From Candidatus Edwardsbacteria bacterium (GTDB lineage: Bacteria > Edwardsbacteria > AC1 > EtOH8): DNA of 64,000 nucleotides. Positions 52,968 through 61,746 of this stretch are shown here, in pieces. The notes under the pieces are model-generated. The model was not told the DNA's origin, ran no database searches, and saw nothing but the letters and a program-made list of their open reading frames with translations. The position numbers and the translations under genes were made by a program. The stretch lies in NCBI GenBank assembly GCA_031082425.1, contig JAVHLB010000003.1:258490-322489 (forward strand). The letters are read 5' to 3'. Numbering within the stretch: the stretch's first letter is position 1; each line of letters starts with the position of its first letter.

Positions 52968-52983
52968 GACTGACTGGTCAGTC
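52968..52983. promoter_or_regulatory. TetR-type operator GACTGACTGGTCAGTC
   Basis: Perfect 7-base arms (GACTGAC and GTCAGTC) around TG lie right after the -10 box and cover the transcription start. The tetR gene is in the same operon (55490), so autorepression is likely. Confidence 0.75.
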
Positions 52984-53004
52984 AATAAATGAACGATAAG
53001 TATA

Positions 53005-53778
53005 ATGAATAGATATCTCACCAATAAAATATCCGGGGTCCTTTCGGAGATATACCGGTTTTTCGCCTTTCATTGGGAGGTGCTGAGAAGGTTGGTCCGG
53101 CCGCCCTATTACGGTCAGACCATCTGGGAACAGATGGATCGGATCGGGGTGGATTCGCTTTCCATTGTCGTGCTGGTGGGTTTCTTCACCGGATTCGTCC
53201 TGGCCTTTCAGATTGGCTACGCTATGATGCGGTTCGGGGCCAAGATATACGTGGGGGGCATCGTGGCGGTCTCCCTGGTTCGGGAGCTGGGTCCGGTGCT
53301 GATAGCCATGGTCTTTGCCGGGCGGGTGGGGGCCGGGATAACCGCCGAACTGGGTGCCATGCAGGTATCGGAGCAGATCGACGCCATGAGGGCCCTGGCC
53401 ACCGACCCCTTGCGGAAGCTGGTGCTGACCCGGATCGTGGCTGCCACCCTGATGCTGCCGGTACTGGTGGTGATCGGGGATCTTATCGGCATACTGGGAG
53501 GAATGCTGGTGGGGGTGATGAACCTGGGACTGACTGCGTCGTTCTATAGAAGCTCGGTGATAAACTCCCTGGTTTTTAACGATCTGTTCAGCGGCTTGAT
53601 AAAACCGCTGGTGTTCGGGGCCATGATCTCCGGGGTGGCCTGCTATTACGGGCTCAACACCAGAGGCGGCACCAAGGGGGTGGGCGAGGCCGTGACCAGG
53701 ACGGTGGTGGTGTCCTCGGTGCTGATATTCCTTATGGACGCGGTCATAACCAAGCTTTTATTCCTGCTGGGAATATGA
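53005..53778 (+). CDS. MlaE-family ABC transporter permease
   Basis: The 257-residue permease has five or six helices of the MlaE (YrbE) family: DSLSIVVLVGFFTGFVLAFQIGYAMMRFGA, RELGPVLIAMVFAGRVGAGITAELGAM and the C-terminal GGTKGVGEAVTRTVVVSSVLIFLMD. MlaEFD moves phospholipids between inner and outer membrane. It is the first gene of the operon behind a consensus promoter and TetR-type operator. The ATPase and MCE proteins follow directly. Confidence 0.93.
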   Translation: MNRYLTNKISGVLSEIYRFFAFHWEVLRRLVRPPYYGQTIWEQMDRIGVDSLSIVVLVGFFTGFVLAFQIGYAMMRFGAKIYVGGIVAVSLVRELGPVLIAMVFAGRVGAGITAELGAMQVSEQIDAMRALATDPLRKLVLTRIVAATLMLPVLVVIGDLIGILGGMLVGVMNLGLTASFYRSSVINSLVFNDLFSGLIKPLVFGAMISGVACYYGLNTRGGTKGVGEAVTRTVVVSSVLIFLMDAVITKLLFLLGI

Positions 53779-53793
53779 GAGGGATCATTGCCT

Positions 53794-54537
53794 ATGATAG
53801 AGTTAAGAAATATACATAAATCCTTTGAAGGGAAGCAGGTGTTGAAGGGCGTCAGCCTTTCCCTCAACGACGGCGAGACCATAGTGATACTGGGGCGTTC
53901 GGGCTGCGGCAAGAGCGTGCTGCTCAAGATCATTCTGCGGCTGCTAAAGCAGGACCAGGGATCGATCCTGATCGATGGCAGCGACACCACCCGTTACCTC
54001 GAGGAGCAGATGATGCCGGTCCGCAAGCGGATGGGAATGCTGTTCCAGGGCGCGGCATTGTTTGACTCGTTCAACGTGGGAGAGAACGTGGCCTATGCCC
54101 TCAGGGAGCATACAAAAAATTCCGAGGAACAGATAAGGGCCAAGGTGGCCGAGTGCCTGGAGTTTGTGGAGCTGTCAGGGACCGAACTTCTTATGCCTTC
54201 GGAGCTTTCCGGCGGCATGAAAAAGCGGGTGGCCCTGGCCCGGGCCATGGCTCTGGATCCGGTTTATATGTTCTACGACGAGCCCACCACCGGCCTGGAT
54301 CCCCTGACCTCACGGAAGATAAACCAATTGATAAAAAAGCTTCAGTCGGAGAGGAATGTATCATCGATAGTGGTCACCCATGAGATAGCCAATGCTTTTC
54401 AGGTGGCCGACCGGTTCGTGGTCATCAAGGACGGGGAGATACTGCTGACCGGAAGTTCCGCCGAGATCAAGGGATCAAAATTGAAATTCGTTCAGGATTT
54501 TATTAAAGGAGGGATAATAAGCGATGGCAGGCATTAG
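53794..54537 (+). CDS. MlaF-family ABC transporter ATPase
   Basis: The 247-residue ATPase has Walker A GRSGCGKSVLLK, signature LSGGMKKRVALARAMA and Walker B YMFYDEPTTGLDP, with the MlaF-type FQGAALFDSFNVGENVAYAL. ATG 53794 (MIELRNIHKSF) matches the family start; a TTG at 53788 is nearer the GAGAGGG sequence and remains possible. It overlaps the next gene by 14 bases. Confidence 0.94.
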   Translation: MIELRNIHKSFEGKQVLKGVSLSLNDGETIVILGRSGCGKSVLLKIILRLLKQDQGSILIDGSDTTRYLEEQMMPVRKRMGMLFQGAALFDSFNVGENVAYALREHTKNSEEQIRAKVAECLEFVELSGTELLMPSELSGGMKKRVALARAMALDPVYMFYDEPTTGLDPLTSRKINQLIKKLQSERNVSSIVVTHEIANAFQVADRFVVIKDGEILLTGSSAEIKGSKLKFVQDFIKGGIISDGRH

Positions 54538-55483
54538 GATATCACACGAGTTGAAGGTGGGGGCCCTGATCACGGCCGGGCTGATCATAGCCCTGATAAC
54601 CATATTCTCGGTGGGAGAGCGCCAGGGCTTGCTCAAGCAAAGATATTATCTTAAAGCGCAATTCGACGATGCCGGCGGCCTGCAGAAGGGCGCTCCGGTC
54701 AGGGTCTCCGGCTTTCAGGTGGGGGTGGTTAACAGCATCGACCTGGTGGAGACGGCCGGCAAACCGAGGGTGGAGATAAACCTGCGGATAGAGAAAAGCT
54801 GGCAGAACAAGATACGGAAGGGGTCGGTAGCCAGGATCAGCAGCCTGGGCTTGCTGGGGGACAAGCTGGTGGAGATCGTCCCTGTCAACCAAAGCAACGC
54901 CGTCCTGAATAACGGGGATTTGCTTTTGACAAAAGAAGTGATGCCCCCCGAGGAGATACTGGCCACCGTCGCCGAGATATCGGATACCCTGAGGTCCACC
55001 ACCCTGTCGCTTAACGTGATAATGAAAAAGATCGAAAAGGGCACCGGCACTCTGGGTAAAATGATCGATGACCCCCGATTGTATACCAACCTTGATTCGG
55101 TCATGGTCAGCATGAACCATCTTATATTGCTGATCAAGGGCAACAAGGGAACCATTGGCAAGCTGATGAACGATCCCGCTCTGTACAATAGCCTCAATCA
55201 GACCATGTCCAATTTAAACACCATCTCCGACAGCCTGCGCCGAGGGCAGGGCAGCCTGGGCAAGCTATTGCGGGAGCCGGATTTTTATAACTCCCTGGAC
55301 TCGACCTCCAAGCGCTTGGATGTTATTCTCTCCCGGATGGAAAGGGGAGAGGGGACATTGGGCAAGCTGTCCAAGGACGAAGAGATGTACCAGAAACTCA
55401 AGGAATCTTCCCAAGAGCTGAACCAACTGATAAAAGACATGAAAGCCAATCCCAAAAAGTACCTTGGCGTTAGCATATTTTAA
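54524..55483 (+). CDS. MlaD-family (MCE domain) periplasmic substrate-binding protein
   Basis: The 319-residue protein has an N-terminal transmembrane helix (LKVGALITAGLIIALITIFSVG) and one MCE domain (YYLKAQFDDAGGLQKGAPVRVSGFQVGVVNSI). A long helical C-terminal region with repeats such as NLDSVMVSMNHLI, GTIGKLMNDPALYNSLNQ and GSLGKLLREPDFYNSLDS has the form of a PqiB-like tunnel or needle. It binds lipids for the MlaE/F transporter. It is longer than E. coli MlaD (183 residues), as in many other phyla. Confidence 0.9.
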   Translation: MAGIRISHELKVGALITAGLIIALITIFSVGERQGLLKQRYYLKAQFDDAGGLQKGAPVRVSGFQVGVVNSIDLVETAGKPRVEINLRIEKSWQNKIRKGSVARISSLGLLGDKLVEIVPVNQSNAVLNNGDLLLTKEVMPPEEILATVAEISDTLRSTTLSLNVIMKKIEKGTGTLGKMIDDPRLYTNLDSVMVSMNHLILLIKGNKGTIGKLMNDPALYNSLNQTMSNLNTISDSLRRGQGSLGKLLREPDFYNSLDSTSKRLDVILSRMERGEGTLGKLSKDEEMYQKLKESSQELNQLIKDMKANPKKYLGVSIF

Positions 55484-55489
55484 AGGAAG

Positions 55490-56137
55490 ATGTCTGAAAT
55501 GAAAGAGAATGACCAGGGAAAACTACCGCGCAAGGAACGGGAAAGACTTGCCCGCCGGACGGAGATCCTTCATGCCGCCCGGGTGATATTCGCTGAAAAG
55601 GGGCTTCACGAAACCACCTTGGACGAGATCGCCGAGAAGGCGGAGCTGGCCAAGGGCACCTTATACGGCTATTTTGAGAACAAGGAGGATCTTTTCTTTT
55701 CGGTTCTGGAGGAGACAATTCACAACTTAGAAAAGGTCATCAAGGAAACCAGCGGCAGCGGCCTTCCTCCGCCCGAGAAAATATCCATAATGATAAAAAC
55801 CATACTGCGGCTGTTCGAGGAGAATGTAGACCTGATGCAGTTGATGACCCGTAATCAACCCGGGGTGCTGATGCATAAAATGCAGGAAAAAATGAAGGTT
55901 CATTTCAGGAGTCTGATATTATCGGTTTCCGGGGTGCTTCAGGAAGGCATCCAACAGGGATTTTTTGATAAGATAGACACCGAAAAGGCCGCCGCCGCGT
56001 TTTTTAATCTGATACACGGGAATGCGATGAACTCCTTCTGGCATCAACAGAAAATAAATAATAAAGAAGATTTAAAATTTCTGGTTAATTTCTATTTAAG
56101 CGGCATAACCAAATATGATACCAAAGGAACTAAATAA
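55490..56137 (+). CDS. TetR-family transcriptional regulator
   Basis: The 215-residue protein has an N-terminal TetR helix-turn-helix: ARRTEILHAARVIFAEKGLHETTLDEIAEKAELAKGTLYGYFENKEDLFF. The C-terminal ligand domain is helical. It probably binds the palindrome at 52968-52983 and represses its own operon until a toxic lipid or drug is present. ATG 55499, 9 bases after AAGGAAG, is a better-spaced start than ATG 55490. It sits between the lipid-transport and efflux genes. Confidence 0.9.
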   Translation: MSEMKENDQGKLPRKERERLARRTEILHAARVIFAEKGLHETTLDEIAEKAELAKGTLYGYFENKEDLFFSVLEETIHNLEKVIKETSGSGLPPPEKISIMIKTILRLFEENVDLMQLMTRNQPGVLMHKMQEKMKVHFRSLILSVSGVLQEGIQQGFFDKIDTEKAAAAFFNLIHGNAMNSFWHQQKINNKEDLKFLVNFYLSGITKYDTKGTK

Positions 56138-56138
56138 C

Positions 56139-57488
56139 ATGAGAAGAGTGGTTGCATTAGTGATCCTTTTTGCCTCCTTTGCGGCGGCGGAGGATATATC
56201 CTTAAACCAAGCCATAGATCTGGCTCTGAAGCAAAACGCCGCCCTGAAAATAGCCCAGTACAAGGTCAGTGCCGCCGAGGGCCAGCTGATGACCGCCAGA
56301 GGGTATCTGGTCCCCCAGCTTTCGGTCTCCGGCAGCATAGTTCGGTTGAACAGCCTGATCGACATGAAAGCCGGGCAATCATATTACCTGCCTGTGCGGG
56401 ACAGCAATTTCATACCTACCGGGGATATGGTGCAAATGTCCAGCGCCTCGATAACCTCGGACAAAATAGGCAACACCTATTCCGGAAAATTATCCGCCAG
56501 CTGGCCGATCTACACCGGCGGAAAAATATGGCAGGGCTATCAGATAAGCCGGCTGAACCGCCAGGCCGCTGATGAATCTTACGACAGCGCCAGGGCCGGG
56601 GTGATCTATGCGGTCAAACAGGCCTATTACGGGCTGCTGCTGGCCCAAAGCGCCTACGCCGTCACCCAGGAGGCAGTATCGTCCATAGGAAAGCACTTGG
56701 GACGGGTGCAGGCTTTATATCAAAAGGGGATGGTCTCCCGTTACGATTTATTGCGGGCCGAGGTCCAGCTTTCGAATATGCAGCCCCAGCTTATACGCAT
56801 GCAGAATGCGGTGGAGCTTTCCCGGCAGTCATTCAATATGGCCCTGAACCGGGAGCTGAACGCACCAGTGGTTCTGAGTGATTCCATGGCATTTCATTTG
56901 CTGGAGGCGGATAGCGCTCTGCTGGTAGGGCGGGCTTTTCAAGCCCGGCCGGAATATAAATCAATTTTGATCAGGCAAAAGATGGTTGATAAGGCCAAGC
57001 TGATATCCTATGCCAGCTACCAGCCCACCGTGGCGCTGATTGCCGATTATTCCTACAGTAAGGGATCCGGTTTCTCCGGTTCGGACGAATGGCAGAAGAA
57101 CTGGGACGTGGGGGTTTCCGCCAGCTGGCCTTTGTTCGACGGCGGTTCCGGGCTGGGCAGGATCAAAGAGGCCAAAGCCAATGCCCAACAGCTTAAATTG
57201 GCAAAAGAAATGGTGGAGGACGGGATAAAACTTGAGGTTTCGGCCAATTACCTGACGATGAAGGCCAATGAAAAGGCCATTTCTTCACAGGAAAAGGCTG
57301 TGCAGCAGGCTCAGGAAGCTCTGAATATAGCACAAACCCGATATGAGAACGGCCAGGCCACCAATCTTGATGTGTTGGATGCCGAAGTGGCCCTGACCCA
57401 GGCCAAGACCAACAAGATCCAGGCCCTGCATGACTATCTGGTAAGCCTGGCAAAACTGGAGATGGCGGTGGGGGCGACGCTCAAATAG
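56139..57488 (+). CDS. TolC-family outer membrane efflux protein
   Basis: The 449-residue protein has a signal peptide (MRRVVALVILFASFAAAED) and the two OEP repeats, each with long coiled helices and strands: LNQAIDLALKQNAALKIAQY, RVQALYQKGMVSRYDLLRAEVQLS and VQQAQEALNIAQTRYENGQATNLDVLDAEVALTQAK. It forms the outer-membrane channel of a tripartite pump. ATG 56139, with AAAGGAA upstream, was chosen over the frame's ATA-region start. It follows tetR by one base. Confidence 0.92.
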   Translation: MRRVVALVILFASFAAAEDISLNQAIDLALKQNAALKIAQYKVSAAEGQLMTARGYLVPQLSVSGSIVRLNSLIDMKAGQSYYLPVRDSNFIPTGDMVQMSSASITSDKIGNTYSGKLSASWPIYTGGKIWQGYQISRLNRQAADESYDSARAGVIYAVKQAYYGLLLAQSAYAVTQEAVSSIGKHLGRVQALYQKGMVSRYDLLRAEVQLSNMQPQLIRMQNAVELSRQSFNMALNRELNAPVVLSDSMAFHLLEADSALLVGRAFQARPEYKSILIRQKMVDKAKLISYASYQPTVALIADYSYSKGSGFSGSDEWQKNWDVGVSASWPLFDGGSGLGRIKEAKANAQQLKLAKEMVEDGIKLEVSANYLTMKANEKAISSQEKAVQQAQEALNIAQTRYENGQATNLDVLDAEVALTQAKTNKIQALHDYLVSLAKLEMAVGATLK

Positions 57489-57642
57489 GATCGGATGACT
57501 TTAAATCATAATCGGCATCCAGAATTTAAAGCTCTTAACCGGAGGATCTGTTTTGTCGGATATTTGGGCAATAAAACACTAAATTCAGTGTCGGCAAGCA
57601 ACCTAAAACAAAGAATATACTGTAAAAGGAGCAAGGTCATTC

Positions 57643-58539
57643 ATGAAGGGCAAGACAATTTTAATCACCATAGCCGCGATGATAACCCTTTTCCTGGGGT
57701 TCAAAGTAATAAAATCGGTTACTGATAAAAAAACTGTGACGGTGCAGGCCCAAAAATATCCCGTGGAGATTTTGACTGTCTCTCCCTCTGACTATGACGA
57801 GAGCATAAACTTGTCCGGATCCATGATGGCCGAGAACCAGACCGATGTCCCTTCTAAGGTTTCCGGAAAGATCATAAAATATCTGATGGAAGAAGGGGCC
57901 TGGGTGGACAAGGGCCAGAATGTGGTTTCCATAGACCGGGATGAGATCGGGGTGGAGTTCAAGGAGGCCTGGTTGGAAGCCCCCATTTCGGGCTGGCTTA
58001 CCAAAAAATATCTTGACACCGGCGGCCATGTGACCCCGGGCATGCCCTTATTTCAGATCGCCGATTATCACCAGGTAAAATTGGTGGTTCAGATCCCCGA
58101 GGCTGAGATATCCCGGGTCAAGACCGGAGCGGGAGCCCAGATCTCAATAGATGCCTGGCCGGGCCAGACCTTTTACGGTTCGGTCAGCCAGATATCGCCC
58201 ACGGTGGATTACCTGAGCCGCACGGTCAAGGCCGAGATCGCCATCAAGAACCCCGGCATGAAGATACGGCCGGGGATGTACGCCCGGGCCCGGATCAACA
58301 TCAAACACCATGTCAAGGCAGTGGTCATTCCCACCACCGCCATCATCGAGCGCGAGACCGGCACCATGGTATTCGTGGCGGAGAAAGGCCTGGCGGCATC
58401 CCGGCCGATCGTTGTCGAACTGGACATGGGCGAAACCTGCTCCATCAAGTCCGGCCTATCTTTCGGCGATAAACTGATCGTGGCCGGCCAGCACACCGTG
58501 GCCCAGGGATCGGCGGTAGAGATCGTGGGAGGCAAATAA
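57643..58539 (+). CDS. RND efflux periplasmic adaptor (membrane fusion protein), hairpinless
   Basis: The 298-residue adaptor has an N-terminal membrane helix or signal, a lipoyl domain (VPSKVSGKIIKYLMEEGAWVDKGQ ... APISGWLTKKYLDTGGHVTPG), a beta-barrel domain and the membrane-proximal domain. The two lipoyl halves are joined by only about 20 residues (VVSIDRDEIGVEFKEAWLEA), so the usual alpha-hairpin that meets TolC is missing or tiny. Hairpinless adaptors such as Borrelia BesA are known. AAAAGGAG precedes the ATG by 11 bases. The gap to the TolC gene holds nothing recognised. Confidence 0.88.
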   Translation: MKGKTILITIAAMITLFLGFKVIKSVTDKKTVTVQAQKYPVEILTVSPSDYDESINLSGSMMAENQTDVPSKVSGKIIKYLMEEGAWVDKGQNVVSIDRDEIGVEFKEAWLEAPISGWLTKKYLDTGGHVTPGMPLFQIADYHQVKLVVQIPEAEISRVKTGAGAQISIDAWPGQTFYGSVSQISPTVDYLSRTVKAEIAIKNPGMKIRPGMYARARINIKHHVKAVVIPTTAIIERETGTMVFVAEKGLAASRPIVVELDMGETCSIKSGLSFGDKLIVAGQHTVAQGSAVEIVGGK

Positions 58540-58541
58540 GA

Positions 58542-61500
58542 ATGATACTTTCTGAATTCGGGATCAAGCGCCCGGTGACGGTCTTCATGATATTCATCGG
58601 CGTCACCATCATCGGGCTGGTGGCCCTGGCCAACCTGAACATCGACCTGCTGCCCGACATGTCCTTCCCCATCGTGGCGGTGATGACAGATTATCCGGGA
58701 GTGGGGCCGGCCGAGGTGGAGGCCATGGTCAGCCGCCCCATGGAGAGCGTGGTCAGCATGGTGCGCAACGTAAAGAATGTGCATTCCACCTCCAAGGAAG
58801 GCTCCTCGATGATAACCCTGGAATTTGACTGGGGCACCGATATCGACGCCGCAGCCATAGACGTCCGGGAAAAGATTGACCTGGTCAAATCCCATCTGCC
58901 GGCCGGGGTCCAGAATCCCACCATCGTCAAATTCGACCCGGCCCTGATGCCGGTGATGGTGGTGGGGGTATCCAGCCCCCGTGGGGTCTCGGAACTGCGA
59001 CAATATGCGGACGACAATCTCAAGGACCGGCTGGCCCGGATCCCGGGGGTGGCTGCGGTGACCGTGCAGGGGGGGCAGGACCGCCAGATCCAGGTCAACA
59101 TCGACCGCACCAGGATGGAGGCCCTGGGCCTGTCCTTTGATCAGATAGGACAGGCCCTGATGGCCTCCAATCTGAACCTGCCCGGAGGCCACCTTAAAAG
59201 CGGCCAGCTGGACTTCCTGATCCGGATCCCAGGGGAGTTCAAAACCGTAGAACAGATCTCGGCCACCGTGGTCGGCAACCGGGGCGGGACCCCGGTCTAT
59301 CTCCGGGATATCGCCAAGGTGGAGGACAGTTTTACCGAAATAGACACCGAGACCAAGCTCAACGGACAGCGCTCGGTGGCCCTGGTCATCCAGAAACAGT
59401 CCGGTTCCAACACCGTGGCGGTCAGCAACAAGATCCAGGCCAAGATCGAGGAGATGCAGAAACAGATGCCTTCCGACATCAAGCTGGCGGCGGCCTTTGA
59501 TTCCGCTCAGTTCATCCGGGAATCGGTCAAAACCCTGCAAGCCGAGGCCATCGGCGGGTCCCTGCTGGCCATCCTGATCATAATCCTGTTCCTGCGCAAC
59601 TTCTCCAGCACGCTGATCATCTCGCTGTCCATACCGTTCTCCATCATCGTGACCTTTGTCCTGCTCTATTTCCGTAACATGACCCTGAACATCATGACCC
59701 TGGGCGGGCTGGCCCTGGGAGTGGGCCGCCTGGTGGACGATTCCATCGTGGTGCTGGAGAACATCTACCGCCACCGCGAGGCCGGGCAAAGCCCCCAGGA
59801 GGCCGCACTGAAAGGAGCCGACCAGGTGTCCATGGCAGTGCTGGCGGCCACCATCACCACCATCGTGGTCTTCCTGCCGATCGCCTTCGTCTCCGGCATC
59901 GCCGGGGTGCTGTTCCGGCCCATGGCCTACACCGTGTCGTTCTCCCTGATCGGCTCGTATTTCGTGTCCATGATGTTGCTGCCGCTGTTGACCAGCCGGT
60001 TTTTGAAGGTGGAAAAGCCCGAGATAGTTGGGATCGGTTCTTCCTGGTGGAAAAAGTTGATGGACAGGATAGGCAAATGGCAGGACGATGTTGATGGGTT
60101 TTATAAAAGGGCCCTGACCTGGGCCCTGGCCCACAAGAAGGTGGTGATGGCGGTCACCTTGGGAGTGGTGTTGGCCAGCCTGTCTCTGTTTACCGTGGTT
60201 GATTCCGAGTTCATCCCCTCCAGCGACGAGGGGGAATTCACCGTTAATCTTACCATGCCGGTGGGCACCTCCTTCAGGCAGACCGGAAGCATCCTGCAGC
60301 GAATGGAGGATGTCGTTAAAGCCGAAGTCCCGGAAACCCGGACCCTCTATTCAACTTTCGGCGAAGGCGAGGGGATGCGCAAGGCCATGGCCGGAACCGG
60401 GCCCAACATAGGTGCCATGCGGATCAAGATTGGCCCGCGCTCCCAGCGGAGCCGCAGCGTCGACCAGATCATTAACCTGCTGAGGGCCAGGTTCTCGGCC
60501 ATTCCCGACGCCCAGGTGGTGTTCCTCTCCGGCAGCCTGATCTCCCAGATCATGAGCATGGGCGCCGGCGGGGCCATCCAGGTGGACATTCAGGGTTACG
60601 ACCTGGAAAACTCCCGGAAGCTGGCGGAGCAGGTCAAGCAGATAATGGCCTCGGTCAACGGAACCAGGGATGTTAACATCACCCGCAAAGAAGGCATGCC
60701 CGAACTGCAGGTGATCGTGGACCGCGACAAGGCCGGAGCCATGGGACTGAGCGTTTACCAGGTGGCCTCGGCGGTGGAGACGGCCTTCAAGGGCAGGACG
60801 GTCACCCGTTTTCGGGACAGCAAGTTCGGCAAGGAATATGACGTGGTGGTCCGTTTTCAGGAGAATGACCGCTCCCAGATCCCGGACATAAAGAACCTGA
60901 AAGTAATGAGCCCGATGGGACAGATGGTGCCGGTCTCCAATATTGCCCGGATCCAAAAGGCCTTCGGGCCGGTGGACATCAGCCGCAAGAACCAGCAGCG
61001 GATCGTTTCCGTCACTGCCAACGCCACCGGCCGGGCCATCGGGGCCATCAACGGCGAACTGGCAGATAAAATAGCAAAGATCAGCATTCCCGAAGGCTTC
61101 ACCGTGGAAGTGGGCGGCTCGGCCAAGGACATGGCCGACAGCTTCAAGAGCCTGTTCTACGCCACCCTGCTGGCCATCATGCTGGTCTATATGGTGCTGG
61201 CCTCGCAGTTCGAATCATTGCTGGACCCCTTTGTCATCATGTTCTCGGTGCCGTTGGGCATAGGGGGCGTGGTCTGGGGCCTGTTCCTGACCGGGCACAA
61301 TTTTTCGGTGATCGCCTTCATCGGCGTCATCATGCTGGTGGGCATCGTGGTCTCCAACGCCATCCTGCTGGTGGATTACGCCAATGTGCTGAGAAAGGAA
61401 GGGCTGGGCCTTTACCAGGCGGTGATCCAATCGGGGCATACCCGGCTGCGTCCGATCCTGATGACCACTCTGACCACCATCGTAGGTATGATGCCCATGG

Positions 61501-61640
61501 CCCTGGGGATAGGGGAAAGCGCGGAAACCTCGGCGCCGCTTGCCATTTCGGTGATCAGCGGCCTGACGGCCTCCACCTTGCTGACATTGATCTTCGTGCC
61601 CACTTTGTATGTCTTGTTCGAGGAAAGGCTGAGGAAATAA
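58542..61640 (+). CDS. RND multidrug efflux transporter (HAE1 / AcrB family)
   Basis: The 1032-residue inner-membrane proton-driven pump has 12 helices and two large periplasmic loops. Family marks are SEFGIKRPVTVFMIFIGVTI, TM4 aspartates in VGRLVDDSIVVLENIYRHRE, DQVSMAVLAATITTIVVFLP, and the C-terminal half with QSGHTRLRPILMTTLTTIVG. It follows the adaptor by 2 bases. Substrate is unknown; shared operon with Mla genes raises the possibility of lipid or membrane-active substrates. Confidence 0.94.
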   Translation: MILSEFGIKRPVTVFMIFIGVTIIGLVALANLNIDLLPDMSFPIVAVMTDYPGVGPAEVEAMVSRPMESVVSMVRNVKNVHSTSKEGSSMITLEFDWGTDIDAAAIDVREKIDLVKSHLPAGVQNPTIVKFDPALMPVMVVGVSSPRGVSELRQYADDNLKDRLARIPGVAAVTVQGGQDRQIQVNIDRTRMEALGLSFDQIGQALMASNLNLPGGHLKSGQLDFLIRIPGEFKTVEQISATVVGNRGGTPVYLRDIAKVEDSFTEIDTETKLNGQRSVALVIQKQSGSNTVAVSNKIQAKIEEMQKQMPSDIKLAAAFDSAQFIRESVKTLQAEAIGGSLLAILIIILFLRNFSSTLIISLSIPFSIIVTFVLLYFRNMTLNIMTLGGLALGVGRLVDDSIVVLENIYRHREAGQSPQEAALKGADQVSMAVLAATITTIVVFLPIAFVSGIAGVLFRPMAYTVSFSLIGSYFVSMMLLPLLTSRFLKVEKPEIVGIGSSWWKKLMDRIGKWQDDVDGFYKRALTWALAHKKVVMAVTLGVVLASLSLFTVVDSEFIPSSDEGEFTVNLTMPVGTSFRQTGSILQRMEDVVKAEVPETRTLYSTFGEGEGMRKAMAGTGPNIGAMRIKIGPRSQRSRSVDQIINLLRARFSAIPDAQVVFLSGSLISQIMSMGAGGAIQVDIQGYDLENSRKLAEQVKQIMASVNGTRDVNITRKEGMPELQVIVDRDKAGAMGLSVYQVASAVETAFKGRTVTRFRDSKFGKEYDVVVRFQENDRSQIPDIKNLKVMSPMGQMVPVSNIARIQKAFGPVDISRKNQQRIVSVTANATGRAIGAINGELADKIAKISIPEGFTVEVGGSAKDMADSFKSLFYATLLAIMLVYMVLASQFESLLDPFVIMFSVPLGIGGVVWGLFLTGHNFSVIAFIGVIMLVGIVVSNAILLVDYANVLRKEGLGLYQAVIQSGHTRLRPILMTTLTTIVGMMPMALGIGESAETSAPLAISVISGLTASTLLTLIFVPTLYVLFEERLRK

Positions 61641-61656
61641 AATTTTCCCGGAGTAT

Positions 61657-61687
61657 AAATAGCCCGTTCGTTTGGAACGGGCTATTT
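61657..61687 (+). terminator. Terminator after the RND gene
   Basis: The 13-base arms AAATAGCCCGTTC and GAACGGGCTATTT pair around GTTTG. Confidence 0.85.
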
Positions 61688-61693
61688 ATCTTG

Positions 61694-61722
61694 TTGACAA
61701 TAGCTGAATTTACGGATAAAAT
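61694..61722 (+). promoter_or_regulatory. Promoter of the YhaM-like gene
   Basis: TTGACA (61694-61699), a 17-base spacer and TAAAAT (61717-61722). Confidence 0.75.
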
Positions 61723-61746
61723 TAAGCTAATAGATGGAGTACAAAA

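Noticed and set aside
58209..60134. 641-codon open frame antisense to the adaptor and RND genes
   Set aside because: Composition is His/Gly/Gln/Asp-rich, typical of antisense shadows, and it spans two real genes.
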